A stretch of 64,000 bases of DNA from Thamnaconus septentrionalis. Lineage: Eukaryota > Chordata > Actinopteri > Tetraodontiformes > Monacanthidae. The stretch is from NCBI GenBank assembly GCA_009823395.1, contig CM020519.1, positions 672,501 through 736,500 on the forward strand, written 5' to 3'. The position numbers and the translations under genes were made by a program. The notes under the pieces are model-generated. The model was not told the origin of the DNA and searched no databases. It worked only from the letters and a program-made list of their open reading frames with translations. Positions 36,852 through 49,798 of the stretch are shown here, piece by piece. Position 1 is the first letter of the stretch. Each line of letters opens with the position of its first letter.

Positions 36852-38073
36852 TCATCTGCTCACTTTGACGGTGCTGTAGGTCACCGCATCGCCTCCGTCG
36901 TCCTCGTCCGTCACCTCCACCTGTCGTTGAGGTCACATGATGCAGTGATGAAGATGATTATGACTCTCTTCAGGTTCACTGCAACCAGTGGCAGCTTCAA
37001 TATCAAATCTCCTCCCATATTTGGTGTCGGATTGTGTTTTCATGGTGGTTCTCACCGTGACTTTGGTCCTTTTCTTGATGTAGTTGACGGACGCGTAAGA
37101 AACACCCTCATCAGGCTCCGCCTACATCCACGCCACACACACACACAAGCTGTGAGTCAGTGATTCATTGTGTCACAGCGCTGTCACGTCACTGAGCTCT
37201 CACCACTTGTTGGCGATCCTCCACACTGGACTTGTCCACCACAGGGTTGGAGTTGTGTTGATGTATTTGGTCATATAAATGGTTCTGGAAGAAAAAAATC
37301 CTGTTTTCTCAACAGCTTTTCCAGGTTTACACCAAATAATTGTGTTGACCAAACCACGTTTGTGTTGGTGCTCTTGATATTTTTAGACGACTCTGCTCTT
37401 GTGTCATAATTGTGTCACTTCTTCTTTTTTGCTTGTTCCCATTTTTAAAAGAACTCAAAAAGAAGCAAGTTTTAAAAAAGCCCAACAAAAACTGACTACA
37501 AAACAGAAAAACAATGATTGGAGTCAGAATGGTGCTGATAAACAAAGTGAACTCACTGTGTTGTCATCCTGTTGCGTCTTCTCGCCTTCACAACGAGACA
37601 CACAGAGTCAACTCTTGGCTCCTGAATGTAAAACTCTCTTCAGGAGTTCCATCAGTCAATGTTCTCACCTTTAGCTCTGTGGCAGATGATGACGACCACC
37701 AGGATGGCCAGCAGTGCCACTGCAGCTGCAGCTGCCACTGCGAAGGGCCACCAGCTTGAAACTGGAAGACAAAGAGTGTAAAAGTCATCAGGTTGATTTG
37801 ATGTTAACCTGTTATGGCTGATTAGACTTCTTCACATCACCAATGACCCCACAGCCGCACCCCCCACAACAATTGGTTCCAATACAAAACCTCATTTTTT
37901 TCATTTTTTTGACTTTCATATCTGTGGTAATCATCAGCTTCCTGGAGATGAACCACTGATCAGCCCTCATGTGTCTGTGGGAAGCTTCTTTTAGAATTCA
38001 GCTCTTGGTCGCCTGCTTGCTTCACACTATTAGAACTTCCTCCATCACACCAGCCAACATCCTGTTCAAAGTA

Positions 38074-38113
<40 letters not shown>

Positions 38114-39078
38114 AGGTCCAACTTCCCTTTGGCTCTGCAACACGTCAGTGCTGCATTTGCAACTGAGTCCTCACCCAGTTAACACCTCCCCTCCCAGACC
38201 CCCACCTCTTCCAACAGTTAAACATGAAGAAATGTATTCAATCTGTCCAAATGAAGGCAGTGTCTCTCAGCTGGTGCAGGAGGAACCTGAAGTTCAGAGG
38301 TTGAACAAACAAGAAGAAGCTGAACCACCTCCAGGCTGAGTCTCCCCGGTCTTCCCACCAGTGTTCCCAGTGCTCCCAGTGGTTGTTGTTGTTGGTGTTG
38401 TTGCATCATGGCCTGGACAAAAACATTTTAAAAATCAGTTTCTCCTTTCTGTCAACAGGTGTGACTTTACTGGTCCCAGTCTGACCTTCAGTCTGATGGA
38501 TGAGAGGAAACAGCTGCACATCATCAGGAGAAGCAGTCCTCCACACCTCACAGGAGAAGAGCTCCTCCTGGAGTGACTCCTCACAGCCTTGGCACATTGA
38601 TACAGAGTGATGACATCCATAGCTGGGTTCAGGTTGTGAATAAGGTTTTCCATCATACAGCCACCTCACTTTGTGTCTACAGAAACCTTGTGATGTCACA
38701 GAGCAGGACAACTGATGGTTCTCAGTTCTGGTCACTGGTGAAGACGGAGGAGAAAAACAACAACATGGTAACAAAGTTCATCCCTGCAGACAAAAGAGAC
38801 AAACAGCCTTGTTTCCAGGAAACAAAGGTCAAATATTCCTCAGTGAAGAAGCTTGAGGAGAAAATCTGAACAGAAGAAGAAGGAAAGTTAAACATGGAAC
38901 CAACAGACTGTTCATGCAATAAACTGAAAACAATGGAAGACAATTACAACTTCTTCAAAACATCTTCATTCAAATCAACAGCAGCTTCACTTTGTTGCTG
39001 AGAGCCAATCAAAACATGGGACAGAATGATAGAAACTGTGTCCTGGAGCTGCTGCTGCCAATGTCTGACATGATGAAG

Positions 39079-39147
<69 letters not shown>

Positions 39148-39738
39148 CAGATTTGATGTAAATACTCACAGGTAACAACCGACAGATGAATGGTCGCTAG
39201 ATCTTGATGTGAACCACTCCATCTGCAGTTGAACTGTCCACCAAGCTCCTCAGTGATCTTCATGATGTCCAGAGAACAGTCACTGGTGAGAGACAGTTGG
39301 CCATATTCTTCTACATATTGTTGGGAAACCTCCCCCTTTTTAACCAGGAGGATCACCTTGTTAGAACTCCTTGCAAACAGCCAGTTAATACTCCTACAGC
39401 TGGAAAGCTGTCGTCCACAGGGTAAAGTAACTTTGTCTGCGTTCCTGACGGCAACAAACTGACGCTCTGCAACTGTAAGAATAAAAAGAAAATTCAGTTC
39501 AACTGTTTCCAGACTCTTTCATACAGTTTATATTAAGCTCAGGATGTCAGTAAACCCAGTCAAACCTCAGTCTCTTCTTCCTCACTGGGACAGAAACATT
39601 TCTGAAAATGATATTTTTTCCTTTCTTACCTTCAACAGGGAGCAGGAGTGTGACAAACACACACATCTTCACCCAGTGGCCTCCAAACATTCTTCTGTCT
39701 CGCTCCACTGCCAGTGTGCTGCTGACAGCGGAGGACAT
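36852..39738 (-). CDS. Ig-superfamily receptor D (two-ITIM tail)
   Basis: The best intact member of the ITIM class, 365 residues. Exons on minus: leader 39630-39738, V-like Ig 39170-39472, second Ig 38471-38734, stalk 38329-38412, membrane 37669-37761, tail 37557-37585, 37204-37284, 37056-37121 and 36852-36920. Domain one has TLPCG, SSCRSINWLF, SDCSL and FNC. Domain two has LSCSV, CRHKVRWLYDG, several extra cysteines and FSCEVW. The helix is the same Ala/Leu/Val-rich segment as in A. The tail exons encode NHLYDQI, then VSYASV and VTYSTV, both fitting the ITIM pattern (V/I/L/S)xYxx(L/V/I). The likely role, inhibitory signalling through SH2 phosphatases, is inference from the motifs. Confidence 0.84.
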
Positions 39739-40289
39739 CGAGCTGCCGTCTTCTGGTAAGTGAGCCGTGAGAGCGGAAGGGTTTTTTTGTCCCCCCGCCC
39801 CCCAAATACTGCATCATATGAGGAAGTTGCAGTTCAGACTGAATGCAACAGAGAAACAGCAGCCAACGACTTTCACCACGGAGGAGAATCAAGAGAAGAG
39901 GAGAAGAAATGACATCACAGCTAAAAGTGTGACTGAAGGCCTGTTTCTGTCTCCACTGTCCTCCAGCCTCCTGGACACTGACCAGCAGTACCACCGGAAA
40001 TTGGAGGGGGGCAGTGTTGCACAGTGGAGTTGACTGTAGGTGCGACAGGAAAAGACGAAGTCAACGGAAATGACTGAACTTCCAGAAAAGTGGCCCCAGA
40101 ATGATGTGACTTTAGCAGCTGGGCAACAGTTCCAGCACTGCCCTCTAGTGGACACGCTGCTTCATAGCTTACAGAAGCACATGTGAGCATTTAGCCAATG
40201 ACTTTTGGCAGTGTTTGAAAAAATGACTTTTTGATCTCAGTGGTGGCAGGAACTAAAAAATAAAAGCCTAAGAGATTCTAAATGGATAA

Positions 40290-42070
40290 TCAGAATCTGA
40301 ATGAGAAATACTTTATTTCTCCCGAGGGAAATTCTTTTCGTAACAGGTTTCCAGTCAACTTGAGTAATGTACATAAAATATAGAAGCATGCAATAAGTAA
40401 AATAAAAATAATAAAAACAATAGAAAATGAAATAACCAGAACTTTTTACTTCGTGCAAATCTGACAGAAATGAAAAAATTGGCATAGTGCCAAGTGCAAA
40501 TTTAACAGTTTTGCGGGGGCGGAATAACGAGCATATAACTATAAAATACTGTAAAATTTGGATGAATGGATGTGGATGCATATGGCAGACAGTGATTTTA
40601 CAATGAGGAATTAAATAGTTTAATTGCCACAGGAAGAAAAGATCTTCTGTGGCGCTTGGTCTTTGAGGTGGGGAGTCTAAGTCTCCCGGTCCGTGTGCTT
40701 CTGTGTTGGACCAGGAACTGATGGAGGGGGTGGGTGGTATTTTCCAGAATACTTTGCAGTTTCTCAAGCATACGCCTCTCCATCACTGACTCCAAGGAGT
40801 CCAGCTTCACTCCAATGACGTCACCAGCTTTGCGGATGACTTTGTTGAGCCTGTTTGAGTCTGCGACCTTCAATCTGCTGCCCCAGCACACCAAAGCAAA
40901 CAAGATAGCACTTGAGACCACAGACTCATAAAACATTCTCAACATAGTCCGGCAGATGTTAAATGACCTGAGCCTCCTCAGGAAGTACAGGCGGCTCTGG
41001 CCTTTTTGAAAAAGGGCATCTGTGTTCGAGAGCCCAGTCCAGTTTATTGTCAATGTGGACTCCCAGATATTTGTATTCCTCCACAGTATCCACACAGGCC
41101 CCTGGATGGAAACTGGGGTCACGGGAGACTTGGTCCTCTTTAGGTCCACCACCAGTTCCCTGGTCTTTGTCACGTTGAGCTGCAGGTTGTTCAGCTCACA
41201 CCATCTAACAAAGTCCTTGATGACGGTCCTGTACTCCAACTCCTCACCTCCACTGACACACCCCACTATGGCCGAGTCGTCAGAGAACTTCTGAAGATGA
41301 CATGACTCTGACCGATAGCTGAAGTCTGTGGTGTACAGGGTGAAGAGGAAGGGCGAGGAGGACGGTTCCCTGAGGTGCCCCAGTGTTGCTGACCACGCTG
41401 GTCTGACACGCAGCTCTGCAGGCGCACATACTGCGGTCTTCCAGTCAGGTAGTCAATCATCCAGGACACAAGGGGTGCATCAACCTGCATCTCCGTCAGC
41501 TTCTCGCCTAGCAAAGCCGGCTTGATGGTGTCAAAGGCGCTCGAGAAATCAAAAAACATGATCCTCACATAACTGGCAGTCTGGTCTAGGTGAGTGTATA
41601 GACGGTTCAGCAGGAAGATGATGGCATCATCGACTCCCAGGTGGGGCTGGTAGGCGAACCGGAGGGGGTCCAAGAATGTGCTGACACTAGGCCGGATCTG
41701 GTCCAGAATCATGAGCTCCAGGGTCTTCATGATGGGGCCGTCAGTGCCACCGGTCTATAGTCCTTTGGGCTCCTGGGATGGGGAGTCTTTGGAACAGGAA
41801 CCAGGCAAGACGTTTTCCACATCACAGGGACCCTCTGAAGGTTGAGACTCAGAGTGAAGAGCCGGTGTAGGACTCCACACAGCTGGGAGGCACAGGCTTT
41901 GAGCACTCCAGGTCTGACACCACCAGGGCCCGCAGCCTTGCTTGAGTGGAGGGCTCTCAGCTGATTCCTGACCTGGTCAATGGTCAGGGACACTAGTGGT
42001 TCAGGTGGGGAGGCGGGAGATGTGGTTTCTTCTGGCTGAGGTGCGTGGTGGGGGTGGGCGGATGAGTGGG
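40290..42070 (-). mobile_element. Truncated, frameshifted LINE (Jockey-superfamily, L2/CR1/Rex-like)
   Basis: Reverse-transcriptase pieces are read on minus: QVRNQLRALHSSKAAGPGG (near 41970), KDYRPVALT, the palm block DFSSAFDTIKPALLG (near 41540), the catalytic FSDD box at about 41280 (KFSDDSAIVG) and the C-terminal region to 40600. They fall in different frames, so the element is dead. It is 5'-truncated. The 3' end, near 40290, reads AATAAAGTATTTCTCATTCAG and ends in ATTCTGATT, a tail style seen in L2/Rex-like elements. It sits between receptors D and E. Confidence 0.85.
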
Positions 42071-42242
42071 TGGGGTGGGTGAATGTGACATTGACACAGT
42101 TTCCAGTACTGCGGGTTTGAGACAGACTGACTTGGTGTGTGTGGCAATAATATTACAATCAAAGATATTTTGGATGGAGATAACCAGAGTCTGCCCTCTG
42201 ATGCTACAGTCCTGGTCTGTGTGGTGCTGGAGGTTCCACTCA

Positions 42243-44477
42243 TCATCTGCTCACTTTGACGGTGCTGTAGGTCACCGCATCGCCTCCGTCGTCCTCGTCC
42301 GTCACCTCCACCTGTCGTTGAGGTCACATGATGCAGTGATGAAGATGATTATGACTCTCTTCAGGTTCACTGCAACCAGTGGCAGCTTCAATATCAAATC
42401 TCCTCCCATATTTGGTGTCGGATTGTGTTTTCATGGTGGTTCTCACCGTGACTTTGGGCCTTTTCTTGATGTAGTTGACGGACGTAAGAAACACCTCATC
42501 AGGCTCCGCCTACATCCACGCCACACACACACACACAAGCTGTGAGTCAGTGATTCATTGTGTCACATCGCTGTCACGTCACTGAGCTCTCACCACTTGT
42601 TGGCGCTCCTCCACACTGGACTTGTCCACCACAGGGTTGGAGTTGTGTTGATGTATTTGGTCATATAAATGGTTCTGGAAGAAAAAAATCCTGTTTTCTC
42701 AACAGCTTTTCCAGGTTTACACCAAATAATTGTGTGGACCAAACCACGTTTGTGTTGGTGCTCTTGATATTTTTAGACGACTCTGCTCTTGTGTCATAAT
42801 TGTGTCACTTCTTCTTTTTTGCTTGTTCCCATTTTTAAAAGAACTCAAAGAGAAGCAAGTTTAAAAAAACCCAAAAAAAACTGACTACAAAACAGAAAAA
42901 CAATGATTGGAGTCAGAATGGTGCTGATAAACAAAGTGAACTCACTGTGTTGTCATCCTGTTGCGTCTTCTCGCCTTCACAACGAGACACACAGAGTCAA
43001 CTCTTGGCTCCTGAATGTAAAACTCTCTTCAGGAGTTCCATCAGTCAATGTTCTCACCTTTAGCTCTGTGGCAGATGATGACGACCACCAGGATGGCCAG
43101 CAGTGCCACTGCAGCTGCAGCTGCCACTGCGAAGGGCCACCAGCTTGAAACTGGAAGACAAAGAGTGTAAAAGTCATCAGGTTGATTTGATGTTAACCTG
43201 TCACTGGTGATTAGACTTCTTCACATCACCAATGACCCCACAGCCGCACCCCCCCCCCCCCCCCCACAACAATTGGTTCCAATACAAAACCTCATTTTTT
43301 TCATTTTTTTGACTTTCATATCTGTGGTAATCATCAGCTTCCTGGAGATGAACCACTGATCAGCCCTCATGTGTCTGTGGGAAGCTTCTTTTAGAATTCA
43401 GCTCTTGGTCGCCTGCTTGCTTCACACTATTAGAACTTCCTCCATCACACCAGCCAACATCCTGTTCAAAGTAGCTGCTGCTGCTGCTGCTGCTTCTGGC
43501 TGTGAGGTCCAACTTCCCTTTGGCTCTGCAACACGTCAGTGCTGCATTTGCAACTGAGTCCTCACCCAGTTAACACCTCCACCCCGACCCCTCCGCCCAC
43601 TCCCACCTCCTCCAACAGTCAAACATGAAGAAATGTATTCAATCTGTCCAAATGAAGGCAGTGTCTCTCAGCTGGTGCAGGAGGAACCTGAAGTTCAGAG
43701 GTTGAACAAACAAGTAGAAGCTGAATCACCTCCAGGCTGAGTCGCCCCGGTCTTCCCACCAGTGTTCCCAGTGCTCCCAGTGGTTGTTGTTGTTGGTGTT
43801 GTTGCATCATGGCCTGGACAAAAACATTTTAAAAATCAGTTTCTCCTTTTCTGTCAACAGGTTTGACTTTACTGGTCCCAGTCTGACCTTCAGTCTGATG
43901 GATGAGAGGAAACAGCTGCACATCATCAGGAGAATCACTCCACACCTCACAGGAGAAGAGCTCCTCCTGGAGTGGCTCCTCACAGTCTTGGCACATTGAT
44001 ACAGAGTGTTGGCATCCATAGCTGGGTTCAGGTTGTGGATAAGGTTTTCCATCATACAGCCACCTCACTTTGTGTCTACAGAAACCTTGTGATGTCACAG
44101 AGCAGGACAACTGATGGTTCTCAGTTCTGGTCACTGGTGAAGACGGAGGAGAAAAACAACAACATGGTAACAAAGTTCATCCCTGCAGACAAAAGAGACA
44201 AACAGCCTTGTTTCCAGGAAACAAAGGTCAAATATTCCTCAGTGAAGAAGCTTGAGGAGAAAATCTGAACAGAAGAAGAAGGAAAGTTAAACATGGAACC
44301 AACAGACTGTTCATGCAATAAACTGAAAACAATGGAAGACAATTACAACTTCTTCAAAACATCTTCATTCAAATCAACAGCAGCTTCACTTTGTTGCTGA
44401 GAGCCAATCAAAACATGGGACAGAATGATAGAAACTGTGTCCTGGAGCTGCTGCTGCCAATGTCTGACTTTATGAAG

Positions 44478-44544
<67 letters not shown>

Positions 44545-45147
44545 CAGATTAGATGTAAATACTCACAGGTAACAACCGACAGATGAATCAAAGCTAGATC
44601 TTGATGTGGATGATATGAACCACTCCATCTGCAGGTGAACAGTCCACCAAGCTCCTCAGTGATCTTCATGATGTCCAGAGAACAGTCAGTGGTGAGAGAC
44701 AGTTGGCCATATTCTTCTACATATTGTTGGGAAACCTCCCCCTTTTTAACCAGGAGGATCACCGCCTGGTCGGACCTCCCAGCAAACAGCCAGTTAATAC
44801 TCCTACAGCTGGAAAGCTGTCGTCCACAGGGTAAAGTAACTTTGTCTCCGTTCCTGACGGCAACAAACTGATGCTCTGCAACTGTAAGAATAAAAAGAAA
44901 ATTCAGTTCAACTGTTTCCAGACTCTTTCATACAGTTTATATTAAGCTCAGGATGTCAGTAAACCCAGTCAAACCTCAGTCTCTTCTTCCTCACTGGGAC
45001 AGAAACATTTCTGAAAATGATATTTTTTCCTTTCTTACCTTCAACAGGGAGCAGGAGTGTGACAAACACACACATCTTCACCCAGTGGCCTCCAAACATT
45101 CTTCTGTCTCGCTCCACTGCCAGTGTGCTGCTGACAGCGGAGGACAT
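42243..45147 (-). CDS. Ig-superfamily receptor E (ITIM-type tail, first ITIM lost)
   Basis: Open gene of 367 residues. Exons on minus: leader 45039-45147, V-like Ig 44567-44881, second Ig 43873-44133, stalk 43730-43813, membrane 43058-43150, tail 42946-42974, 42594-42674, 42447-42509 and 42243-42311. Domain one is four codons longer near its end (GSYHPHQD) than in D. Domain two is one codon shorter (CEVWSDSPDD). The third tail exon has lost one G and a GC pair relative to A/D. This keeps the overall frame but turns DEGVSYASVNY into DEVFLTSVNY, so the first ITIM tyrosine is gone. The distal VTYSTV motif remains. Confidence 0.82.
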
Positions 45148-45169
45148 CGAGCTGCCGTCTTCTGGTAAG

Positions 45170-45880
45170 TGAGCCGTGAGAGCGGAAGAGTTTTTTTGTC
45201 CCCCCGCCCCCCAAATACTGCATCATATGAGGAAGTTGCAGTTCAGACTGAATGCAACAGAGAAACAGCAGCCAACGACTTTCACCACGGAGGGAGAATC
45301 AAGAGAAGAGGAGAAGAAATGACATCACAGCTAAAAGTGTGACTGAAGGCCTGTTTCTGTCTCCACTGTCCTCCAGCCTCCTGGACACTGACCAGCAGTA
45401 CCACCGGAAATTGGAGGGGGGCAGTGTTGCACAGTGGAGTTGACTGTAGGTGCGACAGGAAAAGACGAAGTCAACGGAAATGACTGAACTTCCAGAAAAG
45501 TGGCCCCAGAATGATGTGACTTTAGCAGCTGGGCAACAGTTCCAGCACTGCCCTCTAGTGGACACGCTGCTTCATAGCTTACAGAAGCACATGTGAGCAT
45601 TTAGCCAATGACTTTTGGCAGTGTTTGAAAAAATGACTTTTTGATCTCAGTGGTGGCAGGAAGTAAAAAATAAAAGCCTAAGAGATTCTAAATGGATAAT
45701 GTGACATTGAGAGGGCAACAGAGGGCGCTATTGAGCAGAGCAAACCGGATCTCAAGCTTCCAGGGTCAGGGTGAAGCCGGCAGCAGATATTAAACATCAC
45801 AATATTCTGTCCAACATGAATGAGTTGGAGGCTGTCCAGCGGCACCCAGCCTGTGAAGCCACGGATCGCTCAACAAAGTC
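45170..45880. other. Flank of receptor E, no gene
   Basis: It matches the flank upstream of C (35590-36290), including a C-rich TTTTTTTGTCCCCCCGCCCC segment and ATTTAGCCAATGACTTTTGG. It probably contains the promoter. No separate gene is seen. Confidence 0.6.
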
Positions 45881-45884
45881 AACG

Positions 45885-46145
45885 TTACAGTTGCACTGAT
45901 TGTCACATTCTGAATGATGCAAAATGCATTTTTTCATTTGACCCGACCCCGAGGGAGCGGCGAGCAGCGGGGGTGCCGTGCTCAGGAATCATTGGGTGAT
46001 CCGACCCCCTAAAATCCAACCTCAAATAGAGTGCCAAGCACGGAGGCAGTGGGTCCCATTTTGAAAGTCTTTGATACGACGCGGCCAGGACCGAACTCGC
46101 AACCTCCCACTGTCAAGACATTCTACCCTTAGACCGCTGAGCTGG
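45885..46145 (-). mobile_element. tRNA-derived SINE, copy 2
   Basis: It has the same organisation as the SINE at 36290-36570 but is more diverged over the tRNA-like head (CCAGCTCAGCGGTCTAAG, GCGAGTTCGGTCCTGG on minus). Confidence 0.65.
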
Positions 46146-46660
46146 TGACAAACCTGTATCAACTGATTTGGTCCGTTTGTGTTCGTCCCGCCCCCTTGCA
46201 TGTCGACACAGTGGCAGCTGTCACTACCCAGTGGTGAAATGATGAATCTTACTGTGGCGACACCAAAACTCCACCTCCTCGCTTTCCGAACCAACTCCCT
46301 CTGTTCCTCATTGGTTACTGCAGCACGCAGAACACCTAGCCAATCAGTGACCAGGCGAGGCGGCTTGGAAAGTATATCCACCACTTGAACGCCACTGCAT
46401 TCCACTCAAATCAACAGAATGTCTGTCACATATTTTCTTTTATTTCTTTATTTTGTTATACAAAAGTTGTCTTGTCACAGTTAAAGATGTAAACACACAT
46501 ACATAAAAAAAACACTTTTATAAGTCATCATCATGTCACTTCTTCTCAAGAATAAAACCTCCAGCTTCAGGAGGAAGTCCAGCAACATCCAGCAGGGCTC
46601 AAAATAAGGTGAGCAACATGTTTGAATCCAGAAGACACAAGACAGAAGGAAGGCGACGGT
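46146..46660. other. Spacer with likely 3' UTR of the first P450
   Basis: TTTTATTTCTTTATT around 46437-46452 offers AATAAA signals on the minus strand for the P450 whose stop is at 46661. The rest (46146-46430) holds no gene that I recognise. Confidence 0.5.
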
Positions 46661-46863
46661 TCACATGCGGGCAGCGGCACAGAGTCTGTGAGGAGATGGG
46701 TTGAGGGTCAGGCCCACACGTGGAGTCAGATCCAGGTCATCTCCTGACAGTCCAGGCGGTGGTGAGAAGCGGAAGTGCTGCAGGAGGGTGGTGAAGAAGA
46801 TGAAGAGCTCCATCTTGGCCAGACTCTCTCCCATACAAACCCTACGGCCTGCCGGGGCGAGCA

Positions 46864-46901
<38 letters not shown>

Positions 46902-49678
46902 GAGGAGAACATGTCAAGGTCACATGGTCTGCAGATGGAGGGGCGGAGTCATCATCCTTCACCCACCTGCAGAAAAGGGCATGAAGGCGTCCCTCTTCAC
47001 GAACTTCCGTCTTTGTCCAGGAAGTGGGCGGGTGGAAACGACGAGGCTCCTCCCACTCGTTCTCTCGTCATACAGGACGGACATCAGCAGAGGGAACACC
47101 GTCGTCCCCTAGAGGTGGGACAAGGAGTTGAATTCTCCTCAGCTTGTCTTCACTGATGACTGGGGGTGAGGTTGCTTAACCACAGTCACCAGTAAAGGAT
47201 CAGGGAAAAGGTCCAGGTAAAAGGTAAGGGTTGAGGTAAAGGGTCAGGGTATAGGCCAGGGTAAAGGTCAGGGTTAGGGTTACAGTAAAGGTTGGGGTAA
47301 AGGTTAGGGGGTTAGTCATTAGGGTAAAGGTCAGAGTCAGGGGTCTTAGCGTCAGGGATAGGGGGTTAAGGTTTGTGATTTCTGGTCATGACTGGTGGAG
47401 TCTCACCTTTGAGATGAAGTGGCCCTGGAAGGTCACGTCCTGGCTGGTCCTGTGAGGCAGCGCCATGGGCAGGATGCAGGCCAACCTCAGGGTCTCGTGG
47501 ATGACGGCGTCTGTGAAGGACAGGTTCCTCCGGTCCTCCATCTGCACCTGCCGACCTCCGATCACGCTGCTGATCTCCTCCTGCACCTGGTCTGCAGGGC
47601 AGGAAGTCAAACTTGTGTCACGTCAACTTAAAATGAAAACAAGGTGCCGGCAGGGGAACCAGAGAACAACAGGAAGTCTGAGGTTCGGCTTCCTGCTTGT
47701 TGACCTTGAGATGTAAATCACTTGAACTTGTGAACGTATCAGTTTTTCAGTTCAGTCTGGACTGGAATGTTTCCTGCTGCTGTCTGGAAAGTCACAGCCA
47801 TCGTTCCAGCCTCTTGAAGACAAATCCCAGACTCTCGGTGGCCTACCTTGGATTTCTGGATATTTGCTCATGAGCAGGAGACCCCATCGGATGGTCGTGG
47901 CCGTGGTGTCGGTGCCGGCAGTGATCAGGGGATGGCGGTCAGTGCCAGGTTCTCAGTGTGGAAATTGCTCTGGGTGCCAGATTTCTGCATTAAAACATAA
48001 AGTTTTTATACCTGGGAAACACGACAAACTGCTGTGAGGGTCAGACGGACAGCAGAGGGAACAGGACCTCCATCCATGGACCTCCATCGTTCAGGAGTCA
48101 CTACTTTCCTGCTGCTGCTTCCTTAGACCATTGGTTGTTCATAGAGATGGTTTGGTATTGAAACCAAAAGATTCCATGTTTGGATGTGTGGGCGGTACCA
48201 GCGGTGAGCAGTGATTGGACATGGCCACTAAACTGTGGCTATGTCCCCAACTTTATGGCCATCTCACTGGTGATTTAGACCAACAATCAAACTGTAAGTA
48301 GTTTGTAACATTGTGACATCACCCCCCTTTTGTCATTTTGATTCTTTTTGCAACCATCTTTGGCTGTCTCTACTGGCCAAAACGACAGAATGCAGGTTTC
48401 GCCTCCTTATTGAAATTCAAAGCTTTGCCCACATGATACACACACTGGCAGAGACACATTATCAGAGTGAAAACTCACGGACCGCCTGGACCGCACCCAC
48501 CTCCACATTTTGCTCGCGGACCATGAAGGCGTCCACAAAGCCTCTGGGTAGCTGCGGGTTCAACGTCTCTTTCAAACGGTCGAACAGGTGAAGGTTGAGC
48601 GTCTTGTTATCAAAAAACAACTTGTCAAACACCCTCTTGTTTGCGGTGAGTGCACGGACCCACGGGAACAAGTTGAAAATCTGGAAGAGGAGACGAACAG
48701 GAATGGACTGGTTGCACCAGGAATGATGAAACATTGGCAATGTCAAGGGTTTTGAAAAATCCCGGGTTACCTGTACCGAAGGTGAGCCGCCGACCTCCAG
48801 AAACTTGTTGGTTCGGTCCACCAGGGAGGTGAACTCTGGGTCGCCATACTCGAACCTGTAGCCGTAGACCAACGAGCAGATGATGTTGGACACGGCGCGG
48901 TTCACAGGCTTTGTGGTATCGAAAGGCTCTCCTGAAAGAAGAACTATATAAAAACCCAAGTCTGGAATATTATCTTGATGTGATTCGTCTTGCGGGGACA
49001 CTGACCCTTGAATCTCCTGAAGACCTCCACCAGGTGGTCACACTCCTCGATGATTTTCTCCTCACAAGATTTCTTTCCCATCCCAAAGTCTCTCAGGTTG
49101 GTCAAAGCGAAGCGTCTCATCTCCCGCCAGGTGTCCCCATTGGCCCATGTCAGCCCTGCAGTTCAAACATCTGCTGCTGCACGTCACACCCAAAAAGACT
49201 GATAGGGAACTTCTGCTTCAAGCTCCTCTCCTCACCTTGGTCTTTTGTGGTTTCATACAGCGCCAGCGGTGGATCCCTGTCTCCAAACTCCTTGCCATAG
49301 GTGACCAGTGCCTCCTTCACTGTCCGTACCCGGCCAGAACCACCACCTTCTGGGATCCCAGGTAGACGGTGAAAACGGATCCGTACTTCTTGGAGAGCTG
49401 CGGTCAAAGAGAAACCTGGACATTCAGATGACAAATTCTCAGGAGAGACATCAGTCCGACCGGGCGGAACTCATTACCTCCAGCAACGAGTAGTAGGGTC
49501 TCTTGATGTCCACCTGCAGCAGGTTCCCCAGGACAGGAATAGGTCTGGGTCCTGGGGGGGCCTTCCTGTAGTCCGTGAACCTGTGAGAGGCGGCAAGGTA
49601 GAGCAGCAGCAGCAGTAGCAGCACAGCCAGCAGGCACCCAGAGGTGGGCGAGCTTAGAACAATGTCACAGAGTCCCAT
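46661..49678 (-). pseudogene. cyp2k: CYP2K-type cytochrome P450 with several indels
   Basis: Nine exons at canonical CYP2 boundaries on minus: 49478-49678, 49236-49397, 49006-49155, 48771-48931, 48501-48680, 47847-47984, 47407-47591, 46967-47108 and 46661-46848. The anchor is MGLCDIVL followed by a Leu-rich helix and PPGPRPIPVLGNLLQ. WANGDTWREMRR, the ETLR ExxR motif and the heme loop [12 protein letters not shown] are present, and the end ([20 protein letters not shown]) is CYP2K-like. Exon 2 is 162 bp instead of 163, breaking the frame at about 49326. Exon 6 is 138 bp instead of 142, breaking it near 47930 just before AGTDTT. Exon 8 has +2, -1 and -1 changes that scramble the EWEEP region and then restore the frame. 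It is a pseudogene, or a sequence with base-run errors. Confidence 0.8.
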
Positions 49679-49798
49679 GATGAGCAAGGGCAGTAGTACA
49701 AAGAGGAGAGCAGAGAGGCTTTTTGTAGAACTTTCAGAAAATAATCTGAGCCAAGAAATGGGCGGGATGATCAAAGGTCCTTAGATTAAACAATTCTT

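Noticed and set aside
49150..49434. Separate 94-codon gene on minus in the first P450
   Set aside because: It is the frame-shifted second half of P450 exon 2.
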